Source: Cyclobacterium sp. SYSU L10401
GTDB taxonomy: Bacteria > Bacteroidota > Bacteroidia > Cytophagales > Cyclobacteriaceae
Direction: 5' to 3'
Assembly (NCBI RefSeq): GCF_010993705.1
Contig: NZ_WOFO01000001.1
Coordinates: forward strand, 896,132 to 960,131
DNA: 64,000 bases
In this document: piece by piece, positions 36,111 through 45,739 of the stretch
Numbering within the stretch: position 1 is the first letter of the stretch
How the letters are laid out: every line of letters begins with the position of its first letter
Notes under the pieces: generated by a model
Told to the model about the DNA's origin: nothing
The model's database searches: none
Seen by the model: the letters and a program-made list of their open reading frames with translations, nothing else
Translations under genes and position numbers: made by a program

Positions 36111-39100
36111 ATGAAAAGTCATTCATGGGGAATGGTGATTTTTTGTGTCGCCATCTGTTGCCAGCTCAGGGCGCAGGGACCTGTAGAGGTCATGCAACAG
36201 TTAAACCCTAAATTCTGGCAAAAAACCCCTAACATAGCCGCTATGGAAAAATACGGAGATTACCCCGTTAACCTGTACACAGGGTTGCCGGACATATCCA
36301 TACCCATTTTTGAAATCAATAGTGGCCCATTAAAGGTGCCTATAAGGTTGAGCTATCATGCTTCAGGGATCAAATACACAGAGCAGGCCAGTTGGGTAGG
36401 GCTGGGTTGGTCACTTTTGGGTGGAGGCTTTATTTCCCGTAATGTCAATAATAAACCGGATGAAAATAGTTTTCTCCGCAATATCAATGATTACACGATC
36501 CCTAACACCCCGGACTGCAATGATTACGAGTATAAAAAGATGTCAGTCGATATTCTGGACCGGGAGGCAGATTTGTTTTTTTATCAGTTTCCCGGGCAAA
36601 GCGGAAGGTTCTACCTCAGGCAGGCTGCGGCAGAACCCTTTTTATTTCCAAATTTACCTTTGAAAATATTCCATACCAGAAATCTGGACCAATTCGAAAT
36701 TTTGGATGAGAACGGCATGGTGTATCTTTTTGGTAAAAGCAGCAACGATGACCGGGCAACAGAATACATCACTTCAGGTGGTACGGAAGGACATGTGGCC
36801 ACCTGGTACCTGATGGAAATGAGATCACCCGACACGGACGATTTCATCACTTTTTCTTACCAGAATGTGGGCAAATCCTATCAACAGGGAGTCCAAAATA
36901 TCATGACAGTATTGGATGACTGTACCTTTTTGCCCAACAATGAATTGGATTGTCCCCAGCTAGATACGAATATAGCTACCAGGTACACCAGTACTTCATC
37001 TATTCAGCTGGGGCTATCCGAAATCAGGTTCAAAACAGGGATGGTTAAATTTATTTTGGGCTCCAAACGACTGGATCAACCAGGTCTCAATCACCTGTCC
37101 CGAATTGAAGTTTATGAAAAAACCGGTGGAACCTATCAGTTGATAAAACAATTCGAATTTGACCTTGACCAATATTTTCAGGACCGTAATCACAGCCAAA
37201 ATTACAGGTTGAAGCTGGATGCGCTTCGGGTAAAAGACGGGGTAAATACGCTGATAGGCAGCCATACATTTGATTACTTTACAGATTACTTTTCCTGGGA
37301 TAAGCCCAATAGCAGCTACAGGATTGATGATTTTGGCTATTTCAACAATAAACCCAACGCTGACCTTATACCCCCAACCGAGGTGGATTTGACCACCGGA
37401 TATACCATTAGTTTTGGAACAGCGGATAGAAGTACGGATACCACCTACCTGAAGGAAGGAGTCTTGAAAAGAATCACCTATCCTACCGGGGGCTATGCGG
37501 AGTTTGAGTTTGAACCGCATCAATACCGAATTCTGGATAAAGCCCACTTTACCGGAGGGCTCAGGGTAAAAAAAATCAGGAGAAATACCGGATCCCAAAC
37601 CCTGGTCAAAAACTTTGTTTATGGAGGAAATGGTCCTGGGGCGGGCTTCAGGAATTTTATTTTGGATGAGTTTCTCTATTCAAACACCAGGTACTTAAAA
37701 ACGGGGACACAAACATCCTCCCTGCGCTACAGGAGCCGGATGTATTATTCCAGTGCCGTAACAGGCAGGGGCTATGATGAATGTCCTGTAGTGTATCCCA
37801 TTGTAACAGAATATGAAACCGAAAACGGTAAAAATGGCAGGACGGTTTATGAATTTGATGACAAATTACACATTCCAGATATAGTAATAGGTTATCCTTT
37901 TGGTACTTCCACCAAGCCATTCATCAATTCCATGGCCTGGGCAAGAGGTAAATTGACCCGCAAAACGGTTTACAACAGCCATGATGAAATTTTGGCGCAA
38001 ACCTCGATTCACTATGAAAACTTCAGGGAAGATGAGCAACCGGTGGGGCAAGGCGTTTTTCAGTATGTTTATCAAAATGGAAGTTTAGGATACCCCTATT
38101 TTGAGATGTGTAAGGAAAACAATATACTTTACGATGCCTATGAATACATTGTAACAGAACAGAAGCAAGCCACAGGGATTTACAGGCAGACCAAAATAGA
38201 GGAAAGGTTGCTTACTCCGGGATTAAAGGATTTTACCAGGCTTACCAAAATAGAATACCATCCTGAATTTTTGCAGGAAACCAGAGCGGAAAGCCGCATA
38301 GTAGGTGACAATTCCCGTTCGACTATCAAGGTAAACCGGTACGTTACCGATTTCCTTAATAGAGACAAAAACTCAACTGAACAGGCCTTTATTTGTGATC
38401 AAATTTACAAGCAAAATAGATTGCATGTCCCCCTTGAAACATATACCATTATCAAAGGCGGAGATCAGGTAAGTGAACGAATTGTCTCCGGACGGATCAA
38501 TACCTACAAAGAAACATATCCCGGATCGGGCAAATACAAAAAAAGTCTTGTCCACTTTTTGGATACAGCCAGCCCGCTGGAATTGGCTACCTATAAACCA
38601 GGACATTTTGATGCCTCAGGAAACTTGGTCATGGATGAGCACTACCGGCCTGGATTGAGTTTGGATCAATACGATGAATCCGGAAACCTGGTTCAGATGA
38701 CCAGGACTGCAGGGCATCCCGTTACCTTTCTATATGGTTATGACGGTGCTTTACCGGTAGCGATGGTAGACAATGCACCATGGACAAAGGTTGCTTTCAC
38801 CTCCTTTGAAAGCAAGGAAAAGGGAGCATGGACCTATTCAGGAGATGGCCTGGTGCTGGAAGCAGGCGCTGCGAAAGCAGGAAAAAAGGCTTATTTGCTG
38901 TCCAGTGGACAGGTATCTGCTACTGCAGTCGGAGCCGATGAAAACAATGCCTTTAAATTGAGTTTTTGGGCAAAAGCCACATCAGGAACCCGGACATGGA
39001 CATTTATGGGGCAGACAGAGACCCTTAACAGCCAATGGAAGCTGATAGAAAGATCTGTTACCCAGCCCGCTGTTACCATAAAGGGTGGTGGTATCTACAT

Positions 39101-39299
39101 TGATGAACTCAGACTTCATCCGGTAGAAGCGCAGATGACCACTTTTACTCATGCGCCTTTAAGAGGCCTGACCTGCGTAATGGATATCAGGAATGCGGCC
39201 AAATATTATGAGTATGATGGTTTTGGCAGGCTGGAAGCTGTCCGGGATCAGGATGGGTTATTGACAACACTCCATGAATATGCTTACATGATACCCTGA
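36111..39299 (+). CDS. large secreted YD/Rhs-type protein, first gene of Rhs operon
   Basis: A 1062-residue exported protein. The ATG at 36111 is chosen because a signal peptide follows (SHSWGMVIFCVAICCQLRA, cleavage near AQ). The N-terminal region (KYGDYPVNLYTGLPDISIPI, LSYHASGIKYTEQASWVGLG, GGGFISRNVNNKPDENS) is the SpvB-like/Rhs N-terminal pattern common in Bacteroidota. Near residues 885-1000 there is a jelly-roll, carbohydrate-binding-like segment (FTSFESKEKGAWTYSGDG). The end is a single YD repeat (YYEYDGFGRLEAVRDQDG), with no toxin tip. It probably builds part of an Rhs shell with the downstream protein. The next gene starts 6 bases later. Confidence 0.8.
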   Translation: MKSHSWGMVIFCVAICCQLRAQGPVEVMQQLNPKFWQKTPNIAAMEKYGDYPVNLYTGLPDISIPIFEINSGPLKVPIRLSYHASGIKYTEQASWVGLGWSLLGGGFISRNVNNKPDENSFLRNINDYTIPNTPDCNDYEYKKMSVDILDREADLFFYQFPGQSGRFYLRQAAAEPFLFPNLPLKIFHTRNLDQFEILDENGMVYLFGKSSNDDRATEYITSGGTEGHVATWYLMEMRSPDTDDFITFSYQNVGKSYQQGVQNIMTVLDDCTFLPNNELDCPQLDTNIATRYTSTSSIQLGLSEIRFKTGMVKFILGSKRLDQPGLNHLSRIEVYEKTGGTYQLIKQFEFDLDQYFQDRNHSQNYRLKLDALRVKDGVNTLIGSHTFDYFTDYFSWDKPNSSYRIDDFGYFNNKPNADLIPPTEVDLTTGYTISFGTADRSTDTTYLKEGVLKRITYPTGGYAEFEFEPHQYRILDKAHFTGGLRVKKIRRNTGSQTLVKNFVYGGNGPGAGFRNFILDEFLYSNTRYLKTGTQTSSLRYRSRMYYSSAVTGRGYDECPVVYPIVTEYETENGKNGRTVYEFDDKLHIPDIVIGYPFGTSTKPFINSMAWARGKLTRKTVYNSHDEILAQTSIHYENFREDEQPVGQGVFQYVYQNGSLGYPYFEMCKENNILYDAYEYIVTEQKQATGIYRQTKIEERLLTPGLKDFTRLTKIEYHPEFLQETRAESRIVGDNSRSTIKVNRYVTDFLNRDKNSTEQAFICDQIYKQNRLHVPLETYTIIKGGDQVSERIVSGRINTYKETYPGSGKYKKSLVHFLDTASPLELATYKPGHFDASGNLVMDEHYRPGLSLDQYDESGNLVQMTRTAGHPVTFLYGYDGALPVAMVDNAPWTKVAFTSFESKEKGAWTYSGDGLVLEAGAAKAGKKAYLLSSGQVSATAVGADENNAFKLSFWAKATSGTRTWTFMGQTETLNSQWKLIERSVTQPAVTIKGGGIYIDELRLHPVEAQMTTFTHAPLRGLTCVMDIRNAAKYYEYDGFGRLEAVRDQDGLLTTLHEYAYMIP

Positions 39300-39305
39300 A
39301 AGGCT

Positions 39306-39746
39306 ATGAAACCAATATACCTATTGCTTTTGTTTCTGTCTCCAATTTTTGGTTTTGCCCAGGAAATGGAAAGCCAGGTGGCTCTTACAGGTGTATGGGA
39401 GCTTGACCTTGAGCAGCAAATGCAGGAAGTCCAGGAAAATCAGGATAGCAAATTTACCACCATGCCTGGCCCTGTTAAGGAAATGTTTCTGGCATCACTG
39501 AAAACAAGGAAATATATTTTTTATCCCGATGGTGTATTTGAGGCCTTTTGGCTATTGGGAGGCAAATCCCATGTGCTGGGAGGAACCTGGGAATTTGAGT
39601 TTCCGGGTAATTTGAGTCTATCTCCTGAGAACGGGCAGGAAAAAATTTATGCGGTTTCATTTCATAAGGAGACCCTGAAGTTGGCTTCCCGGGAAAATAC
39701 AGAAAATGTATTGCATACCCTTTACCTCAAAAGAGAAGTGCCATGA
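39306..39746 (+). CDS. small secreted lipocalin-like protein in Rhs operon
   Basis: 146 residues with an N-terminal signal peptide (PIYLLLLFLSPIFGFAQ). The mature part starts LTGVWELDLEQQMQ and continues with alternating strands (RKYIFYPDGVFEAFWLL, GGTWEFEFPGNLSL), which resembles lipocalin-like 'copper/META-type' small beta-barrels. Its stop overlaps the Rhs start as ATGA, so it is made together with the Rhs protein. A chaperone or shell-accessory role is inference. I do not recognise a named family. Confidence 0.6.
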   Translation: MKPIYLLLLFLSPIFGFAQEMESQVALTGVWELDLEQQMQEVQENQDSKFTTMPGPVKEMFLASLKTRKYIFYPDGVFEAFWLLGGKSHVLGGTWEFEFPGNLSLSPENGQEKIYAVSFHKETLKLASRENTENVLHTLYLKREVP

Positions 39747-42700
39747 AAATAATTTTTCACGTATTGCTTTCCTTTTTCGCTGGTACCCTTTATGCGCAGG
39801 TAAATACCACCAATGTGAAGATTTCCGGCCCTACTTCAGTAGAAATCGGTGAAGTGGTAGTTTTCCCGGTAGCCTTTTATGGTAATGGCTACCGACTGAG
39901 TGTGCCGGTAAATGGCAGTTATAATTGGATGCATAGCGGCGGACAATTGGTACATTCCGATATTTCCGGTCTCCGGTTGACCTTTGAAACAGCGGGAGAC
40001 TATGAAATTTTTTATGGCTATAGTGAATTTGATAGTTATTTTTACGACAGCAGGATCATAACGGTCAAAAGCAAGCGAAACTGTCCTCAGATCAGCCCCT
40101 CGGCCCCTGAGGTTACACTTATCCAAAAAGGCAGGGCCAGGTTGGAAGCCAATCCTGCCCCGGATGGCTTTGCTTACCGCTGGTATGATGCTGACCAGAC
40201 AAGCCAACTTTCAGCTAGCAGGAAGTTTCGGACACCCTTGCTGACCAAAAGCAAAACCTATTACCTGGCCTACCAACATACCACTACCGGCTGTCTGACC
40301 CAAAAGGTCCCGGTCAAGGTAAAGGTGCTCCCCGAAAACAGAAACCGAATAAGTACCTATCAAGCAAGGGTACCCATTACCTCGGCGGCTGACTTGCTGG
40401 AAGGTCCAGCGGAATTGGTCTACCAAACCAATACCTATTATGACGGTATTGGCAGGACCCAACAGCTGGTAAACGTAGTATCTAATTCAAAAGGTCAGGA
40501 CATAGTAATTCCCATGGTTTATGATGAGGTGGGAAGGCAGGCACTTAAATTCCTTCCCTTCCCGGATGGGGGACAGCAAACGGGGCTTTTCAGGGAAAAT
40601 GCGATTGACCTCCATAGGGATTTTTACCAGCAGGCTTTTGGAGACCCCTTCCCTTTCCAGAAAACTGCATTTGAAGCTGCTCCTCTGAATAGAGTGGCTA
40701 AAATAGCACCATCTGGAAAGGACTGGAAGATGGGAAGTGGCAAGGAGTTAAAGTTCAGCCGAAGGACCAATACGGAACAAGATGAAGTGAAGAGGTTTGA
40801 CTTGAACGAACAGGGTCTTCCGGAACACCATGGAGAATGGCCAGCCGGCAGTTTGTGGGTGGAGATCAACGACAACGAAGACAACCTGCGCACGTTGAGC
40901 TTTATGGATGAGCAGGGCAGGGAGATTTTAAAGAAAACCCAACTGACAGCCAATCCATCGTCGGGAGGCCACCAGGGCTGGTTGTGTACTTATTCAATAT
41001 ATGATGATTTTGGGAATCTCCGGCTGGTAATTCCCCCCAAGGCCGTAGAGATCCTGCATACAAAAGGTTGGGAATTGTCCACTGACCCAAACTTGTCGGA
41101 GGCGCAATATTTTAGCTACCGGTACGATGGTAGGAGGCGACTGATGGCGAAGAAGCTTCCCGGAAAAGTCATTGAGTACCTGTTGTATGACCGACTGGAC
41201 AGGCAGGTGGGCTTTCAGGATGGGGAGCTCAGGAAAAAAGGTACCTGGCAGTATATACTGTACGATGCATTTGACCGGCCGGTGAAAACCGGACTGACCA
41301 CCGACAGCAGAAGTCAGGCTGTGATACAGCAGGAACTCGACAAGCAGCTCAAGGTACTACCTGTAAAAAATAGCAGGGAAACAGGCAGCATAAAAACCGG
41401 CAAGCACCTGATTTCCTCCAGATACGCTGGCCATGAGGTGTTCATGGCCTCTGAAAGCATTGTCCTGCGCCCTGGTTTCCATTTTAAAGCCACTGAAAAT
41501 AGCAGTTTTTCCGGCAGGATAGCTGAAGTGGAAAAAGCCGAAAGTAATATTTTCCCAAGAGAAGAAGGTGAAATCCTTACTTTGAATTATTATGACAAAT
41601 ATGAAAATGCGCCTGCGGGAGAATACAAACAGGCTCCGGGATATCCCCTTTCCCCTAGTTTCCGCACCACAGGGTTGTTGACGGTAAAGAAAATCAAAGA
41701 CCTGGAAAGTGGCAGGTATACTACCAGTACCTATTTTTATGACGAAAAAGGTCGGGAAATACAATCCCTGGAAGAGCATCCTTTGGGGGCTACCATCAGG
41801 CGCTCCAGCCGGTACAATTTTGAAGATCAGGTGACGGAAACGTTTACGGAATTGATTCATCCGGTTAATATGACGATACGGAAGATGTATTACTATAACC
41901 GGGCCGGTCTGCTTTCCAGTATTAGCCAGCAGATCGATAATGGTGCTACGGTTACCCTCGCAAGTTATCGCTACGATGAATTAGGGAGAAAATCAGGAGT
42001 TCATTTCCCTGCCATTCCTGATGCCGGTCAGGATTACAGATACACTATTCGGGGCTGGTTAGCAGAAATAGGAAGTTCTTCTCCGGGACTTTTTTCCCAA
42101 AACCTGCAGTACCAAGAGAGCGGAAAGCGTTGGGATGGTAACATTACCGCTGCCGGGTGGAAGGGAATGGACGGGACGGTCCGGCAGTATAGCTACAGCT
42201 ACGATAAACCAGGCAGGCTGCTCCAAGCTGCCTATAAGGTAGCCACCTCGGCCGGGGAAAATAACCGGTATTCCATGGACCAGATCAGCTATGATGCCAA
42301 CGGAAACATCAAAAGCCTGCGAAGGAGAGGAGCGAGAACAGAAAAAGAATATGCGGTGGTGGATAACCTGAAATACGAATACGATAGCAATGTGATGCTG
42401 GGCGAATATGGTAACCAACTGACCCGGGTAAAGGATAGCCAATACAAAAAGACCTATATATCCTCCGATTTCAAGCCAAACCAAGCCAACGGTTTGTACA
42501 GGTATGATGCCAATGGAAACCAACAGACCAACCAGGACAAAGGCCTCACGGCTATCTCGTACAATCACCTGAACCTGCCACAGGAGTTTGCCTTTGAGGA
42601 TGGACAAAAGCTGAAATACGCTTATGATGCAGCAGGAACCAAGCGCCGGCAGGCTTCCTACCGAAATGGAACGCTGACAAAAGAAACCCATTATGTCGGT

Positions 42701-44401
42701 GATTTTGTATTCGTTGATGGCCGGCTGGACTACGTTCTTCATGAAGCGGGCAGGGTGGTGTTTGAGTCGGGAAAGGCCATCTATGAATTTTTTCTTCGGG
42801 ACCATCTGGGCAACGTGCGCCAGGTAATCCGGAAACCCTTAACCGAGCGGGTAGTTGCCACCATGGAAATAACAAATGCAAAAAGGGAAGCGGTAGACTT
42901 TGGTCAAATTGCGGCCAGCAGGCAGTTGGGTCCGGAGCACAATACGACGCCCGGAGGAACACAGGTTGCCTGGCTGAATGCCGGGCGGGGACGGCTGCTG
43001 GGTCCCTCACGCAGACAGGCGGTGGGTGCGGGCAGCCGACTCATGCTGTCTGTGCAGGCGAAATACGAAGCCCCGGGCAAGACCAGTATCCATCCGGATG
43101 ATTTTATCAAAGCCGGAATCAGGGAAGGATTGGTCGCTGATGTGCGGGAAATAGGCATTTCCAATTCGGTGCCAACGGGTTTGGGGATTTTACAATTGGT
43201 CGATTTGGTGATCAGGGACTTGCAACAAAAAGCTGCCCCTGAGGCCTATATGATGTATGCTTTGTACGATAAGCAGGGAAAACTTTATGAAAGCGGCAAG
43301 GAGCTGCTCAGTAAAAAAGCAGCCAACGGTCATGAAAAACTGGAAAAAGAGCTGTATATTAGTCAGGAAGGTTATATGGAAGCCTTTCTGGTGAACGAAA
43401 CGGCAGAAAATGTCTGGTTTGATGATTTCACCGTTGAGACGACCCTTTCTCCCGTCATTCAGGAAACCCACTATGACCCCTGGGGTTTGGAGTTGACCGG
43501 TCTGGGATATCAGCGCGAGGGGGTGAAGGAGAACAGGTATTTGTATAATGGGAAGGAGCTTCTCGATGGCCATAATCTTAATCTATATGATTTTGGAGCT
43601 AGACACTATGATCCTGTGTTGGGAAGATGGATGACCGTGGATCCCATGGCCAGCGAGAGAGATTGGCTTTCTCCCTACAACTATGTGCAGAACAATCCGC
43701 TGAACAGGATCGATCCTGATGGGATGTTGGACGAATGGAGATTAAATACAAATACTGGTGAGCTGGATTGGATAAGTGATTTAGGAGGCGAATCAATGCA
43801 AACTGTACATATTGGGAATAGAAAAACTGTAATAGAAGGTTCAAAAAATAATATTCATGTTGGAGCTGCGGCCGTTCCCGGTGGTAGGCTTGGAGATTTT
43901 GCATATACTGTAAGTAAAGTTGATTTATGGTCTGATCTCCCTCATGAATATCAAGGGCATTATAATGCATTCGATCTTGTTGAGAGATATAATGCAGCGC
44001 AAAAAGGAGGGATTAAAATCAGAAGTATTAGAGAAATGGAAAGTCAGGGGCTATCCAGAAGCGATATGGTTTGGAACAGGTCGGATTATGGTAGGCATCT
44101 TGTCAGAAAATACGGAAGTAAGGATTCTTTTTATATGGCAGCTGATTTAGGGATGATTCCTTTGCCAGCTCCAGCAGGCGTTGACGATTTTACATTTGCA
44201 GGAAGTGGGGTGTCGGCGATAAATACGTTCTCAAAAAACCGAAATATGCTGAAAGCTCCATCTCAGTTGAATATTACTGCCAAAGGTGTCAAGTTGTCAA
44301 ATAATCCATGGATCAGATTTCTTCAGGAAAATAAAGGAAGTTGGAGTGGCAGTGATTGGTTAAATCAAGCCAGACAGGCCTATAATGTGTTAAAAAAATG
44401 A
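39743..44401 (+). CDS. DUF6443/Rhs repeat protein with variable C-terminal tip (candidate polymorphic toxin)
   Basis: 1552 residues with a signal peptide (MKIIFHVLLSFFAGTLYAQ). Next come two Ig/PKD-like domains (about 20-210; the second, CPQISPSAPEVTLIQKGRAR, is Ig_7-like), then a DUF6443-like region (about 215-380; YYDGIGRTQQLVNVV, YDEVGRQALKFLPFP). YD/Rhs repeats run from about 440 to 1230 (YRYDGRRRLMAKKLPGK, YRYDELGRKSGVHF, YDANGNIKSLRRRG). The Rhs core covers about 1260-1331 and ends at DPDGMLDE. The last 221 residues are a tip of no family I recognise: it begins with GELDWISDLGGE and ends WIRFLQENKGSWSGSDW. The tip DNA is more AT-rich than the shell. By analogy with Rhs/WapA proteins the tip is probably a toxin released inside the shell. 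The stop overlaps (ATGA) a candidate immunity gene. Confidence 0.85.
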   Translation: MKIIFHVLLSFFAGTLYAQVNTTNVKISGPTSVEIGEVVVFPVAFYGNGYRLSVPVNGSYNWMHSGGQLVHSDISGLRLTFETAGDYEIFYGYSEFDSYFYDSRIITVKSKRNCPQISPSAPEVTLIQKGRARLEANPAPDGFAYRWYDADQTSQLSASRKFRTPLLTKSKTYYLAYQHTTTGCLTQKVPVKVKVLPENRNRISTYQARVPITSAADLLEGPAELVYQTNTYYDGIGRTQQLVNVVSNSKGQDIVIPMVYDEVGRQALKFLPFPDGGQQTGLFRENAIDLHRDFYQQAFGDPFPFQKTAFEAAPLNRVAKIAPSGKDWKMGSGKELKFSRRTNTEQDEVKRFDLNEQGLPEHHGEWPAGSLWVEINDNEDNLRTLSFMDEQGREILKKTQLTANPSSGGHQGWLCTYSIYDDFGNLRLVIPPKAVEILHTKGWELSTDPNLSEAQYFSYRYDGRRRLMAKKLPGKVIEYLLYDRLDRQVGFQDGELRKKGTWQYILYDAFDRPVKTGLTTDSRSQAVIQQELDKQLKVLPVKNSRETGSIKTGKHLISSRYAGHEVFMASESIVLRPGFHFKATENSSFSGRIAEVEKAESNIFPREEGEILTLNYYDKYENAPAGEYKQAPGYPLSPSFRTTGLLTVKKIKDLESGRYTTSTYFYDEKGREIQSLEEHPLGATIRRSSRYNFEDQVTETFTELIHPVNMTIRKMYYYNRAGLLSSISQQIDNGATVTLASYRYDELGRKSGVHFPAIPDAGQDYRYTIRGWLAEIGSSSPGLFSQNLQYQESGKRWDGNITAAGWKGMDGTVRQYSYSYDKPGRLLQAAYKVATSAGENNRYSMDQISYDANGNIKSLRRRGARTEKEYAVVDNLKYEYDSNVMLGEYGNQLTRVKDSQYKKTYISSDFKPNQANGLYRYDANGNQQTNQDKGLTAISYNHLNLPQEFAFEDGQKLKYAYDAAGTKRRQASYRNGTLTKETHYVGDFVFVDGRLDYVLHEAGRVVFESGKAIYEFFLRDHLGNVRQVIRKPLTERVVATMEITNAKREAVDFGQIAASRQLGPEHNTTPGGTQVAWLNAGRGRLLGPSRRQAVGAGSRLMLSVQAKYEAPGKTSIHPDDFIKAGIREGLVADVREIGISNSVPTGLGILQLVDLVIRDLQQKAAPEAYMMYALYDKQGKLYESGKELLSKKAANGHEKLEKELYISQEGYMEAFLVNETAENVWFDDFTVETTLSPVIQETHYDPWGLELTGLGYQREGVKENRYLYNGKELLDGHNLNLYDFGARHYDPVLGRWMTVDPMASERDWLSPYNYVQNNPLNRIDPDGMLDEWRLNTNTGELDWISDLGGESMQTVHIGNRKTVIEGSKNNIHVGAAAVPGGRLGDFAYTVSKVDLWSDLPHEYQGHYNAFDLVERYNAAQKGGIKIRSIREMESQGLSRSDMVWNRSDYGRHLVRKYGSKDSFYMAADLGMIPLPAPAGVDDFTFAGSGVSAINTFSKNRNMLKAPSQLNITAKGVKLSNNPWIRFLQENKGSWSGSDWLNQARQAYNVLKK
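43289..43734 (+). repeat. Rhs core segment, copy 1 of a direct repeat
   Basis: This stretch of the intact Rhs gene recurs at 45740-46188. Counted by eye, the first ~275 bases differ at about 14 positions plus one inserted A, while the remaining ~170 bases, coding for the core end, differ much more. The repeat ends where the two tips diverge. Confidence 0.9.
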
Positions 44402-44796
44402 ATTACATGTTGGAGTTGGTTTATACATGCAGAAAGTGTGGTAAAACCAACTCTTTATTTTCTTTTAAAGAGGATCGTTATAAACTTTCACAGAAAGTAG
44501 GGAGTGAATTTGATGTGGAATGTCGGTATTGTAGAAAATCAGATAAGATAAAATTGAATAAAGTTTATGCCAGGATCAAACCTGTGTATTCTTTTATTGT
44601 TTTTAGCTTATTATTCCTTTTAGCTTGTTTAACCTGTTATTTTCTATTGAAGGGATATTGGAGAGATAATATTTTAATACAGAGTAAATCCATCCAAGTT
44701 GCGTTCATTGGTTTCTGTATTCCAATATCGGTATTGGCGGTATTATCTATCTCTTTGAAGGAGAAAATCAGAACGTTTAATAATTACCGACTATAG
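44398..44796 (+). CDS. candidate immunity protein: zinc-ribbon plus two membrane helices
   Basis: 132 residues. The start codon overlaps the Rhs stop as ATGA, the usual arrangement of toxin and immunity genes. The N-terminal domain has two Cys pairs (YTCRKCGKT and VECRYCRKS) that would bind zinc. Residues ~65-85 (YSFIVFSLLFLLACLTCYFLL) and ~100-120 (VAFIGFCIPISVLAVLSISL) are membrane helices. The coding sequence is AT-rich like the Rhs tip and unlike the shell. No known immunity family recognised. A membrane protein would fit a tip that acts at or enters through the membrane; this is inference. Confidence 0.6.
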   Translation: MNYMLELVYTCRKCGKTNSLFSFKEDRYKLSQKVGSEFDVECRYCRKSDKIKLNKVYARIKPVYSFIVFSLLFLLACLTCYFLLKGYWRDNILIQSKSIQVAFIGFCIPISVLAVLSISLKEKIRTFNNYRL

Positions 44797-45267
44797 GAGA
44801 ATGTCGGTTGTATCACTTGAGTTTTGTCTTTCTCGAAATTCTCGCCAGTATTTTTGAATCTCTTCTTGATGGCCTTGGCCAATTAAATTGATATCAGATT
44901 TTACAGCTATAGATTTTAGTTCTAGTTTTTCAAACCCATTAAAAATAATGAAGTGGTCTAGTCTAGGGTTTGAAATTTGATATTTAATACTTTTATGGTC
45001 CTCAGTAGAAATGGTAAAAAAATCATCATTTATATGAAGAATTTTTGATATTGATGTTCCCATCAAATCATTATGAATGATAAAAAAATTATTATTAATT
45101 AGAACCTCGTTATACATACCACTTAAATCCGTGAACATCCAAGATCCAATAATTTCTTGGTTATTTTGACTATTTGGAGAACATTGAGCAAATAAAACGG
45201 ACATTATTAAATATTTGCAAGAATGGATTATTGTTTTTTTAAACAAAATCATAGACTGGTTTTTCAT
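44791..45267 (-). CDS. hypothetical lipoprotein inside the Rhs module region
   Basis: 158 residues with a hydrophobic N-terminus and lipobox-like end (YLIMSVLFAQC, C29). The mature part has alternating short strands (GSWMFTDLSGMYNEVL, FFTISTEDHKSIKYQI), perhaps a small lipocalin-like barrel, and a charged helical end. Its ATG overlaps by one base the stop of the broken XRE regulator on the same strand, and its 3' end overlaps the convergent immunity candidate by 6 bases. Very AT-rich. It may be a stray immunity or accessory gene; function unknown. Confidence 0.55.
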   Translation of the reverse strand: MKNQSMILFKKTIIHSCKYLIMSVLFAQCSPNSQNNQEIIGSWMFTDLSGMYNEVLINNNFFIIHNDLMGTSISKILHINDDFFTISTEDHKSIKYQISNPRLDHFIIFNGFEKLELKSIAVKSDINLIGQGHQEEIQKYWREFRERQNSSDTTDILL

Positions 45268-45640
45268 TAAAGTAAAAGCTTGGTTAATCTAAAATAATAC
45301 AACAAGTCCTTAATACTGTTGAGTTTGGCCGTTTTGATGAAAGCATCGATGGTGGAGATGACGTGCGACTTGTTTTCCGGATCCAGGTTTTGGATCTCCT
45401 TCAGTTTTTTGAGTGTTTCGTTGTCGATCTGTTCGCATACCCTATCCTTGACCAGGTAATCCATGGTATAGCCAAGGACATCGGTGATCTTGGCGGTCCA
45501 GGTCAATTAAATGGAAGTTTTCGCTCCCTTCGTACTTGCCAAAGATATCACTGGAAGTTCCGATGAGGTTTACTTGGTTTTTCTGCTTGGGGACATCCAT
45601 CTGCCTGTAAATCCATAAGGACGCTTTTTTCAGAGTTATA
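45267..45640 (-). pseudogene. broken XRE-family transcriptional regulator
   Basis: The 3' part in one frame reads VLGYTMDYLVKDRVCEQIDN then ETLKKLKEIQNLDPENKSHV, the usual C-terminal half of small Bacteroidota HTH_XRE regulators. The 5' part is in another frame: KQKNQVNLIGTSSDIFGKYE, which is the recognition-helix region. A frameshift near 45500-45510 separates the halves, and no proper HTH start is present. It lies between the intact Rhs unit and the orphan tip, so it is probably debris from rearrangement. Confidence 0.6.
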
Positions 45641-45739
45641 TAATAGTGAACAATAAAAATACATCAGTACTATGTAAAATACAATTAATTTATTGCTTGT
45701 ATGCAAAAATTAAAAGAGTTAGTACGGGGAAATTTGTAG

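Noticed and set aside
37014-37598. 194-codon - strand frame inside the YD protein gene
   Set aside because: Antisense shadow of a coding region with better start, signal peptide and motifs on the + strand.
42059-42805. 248-codon - strand frame inside the Rhs gene
   Set aside because: It is the complement of Rhs repeats, with no recognisable domain. Regular YD repeats often leave long antisense frames open.
44230-44401. T9SS sorting domain at the Rhs C-terminus
   Set aside because: The last 80 residues lack the conserved beta-strand pattern and lysine-rich end of type A or B sorting domains.
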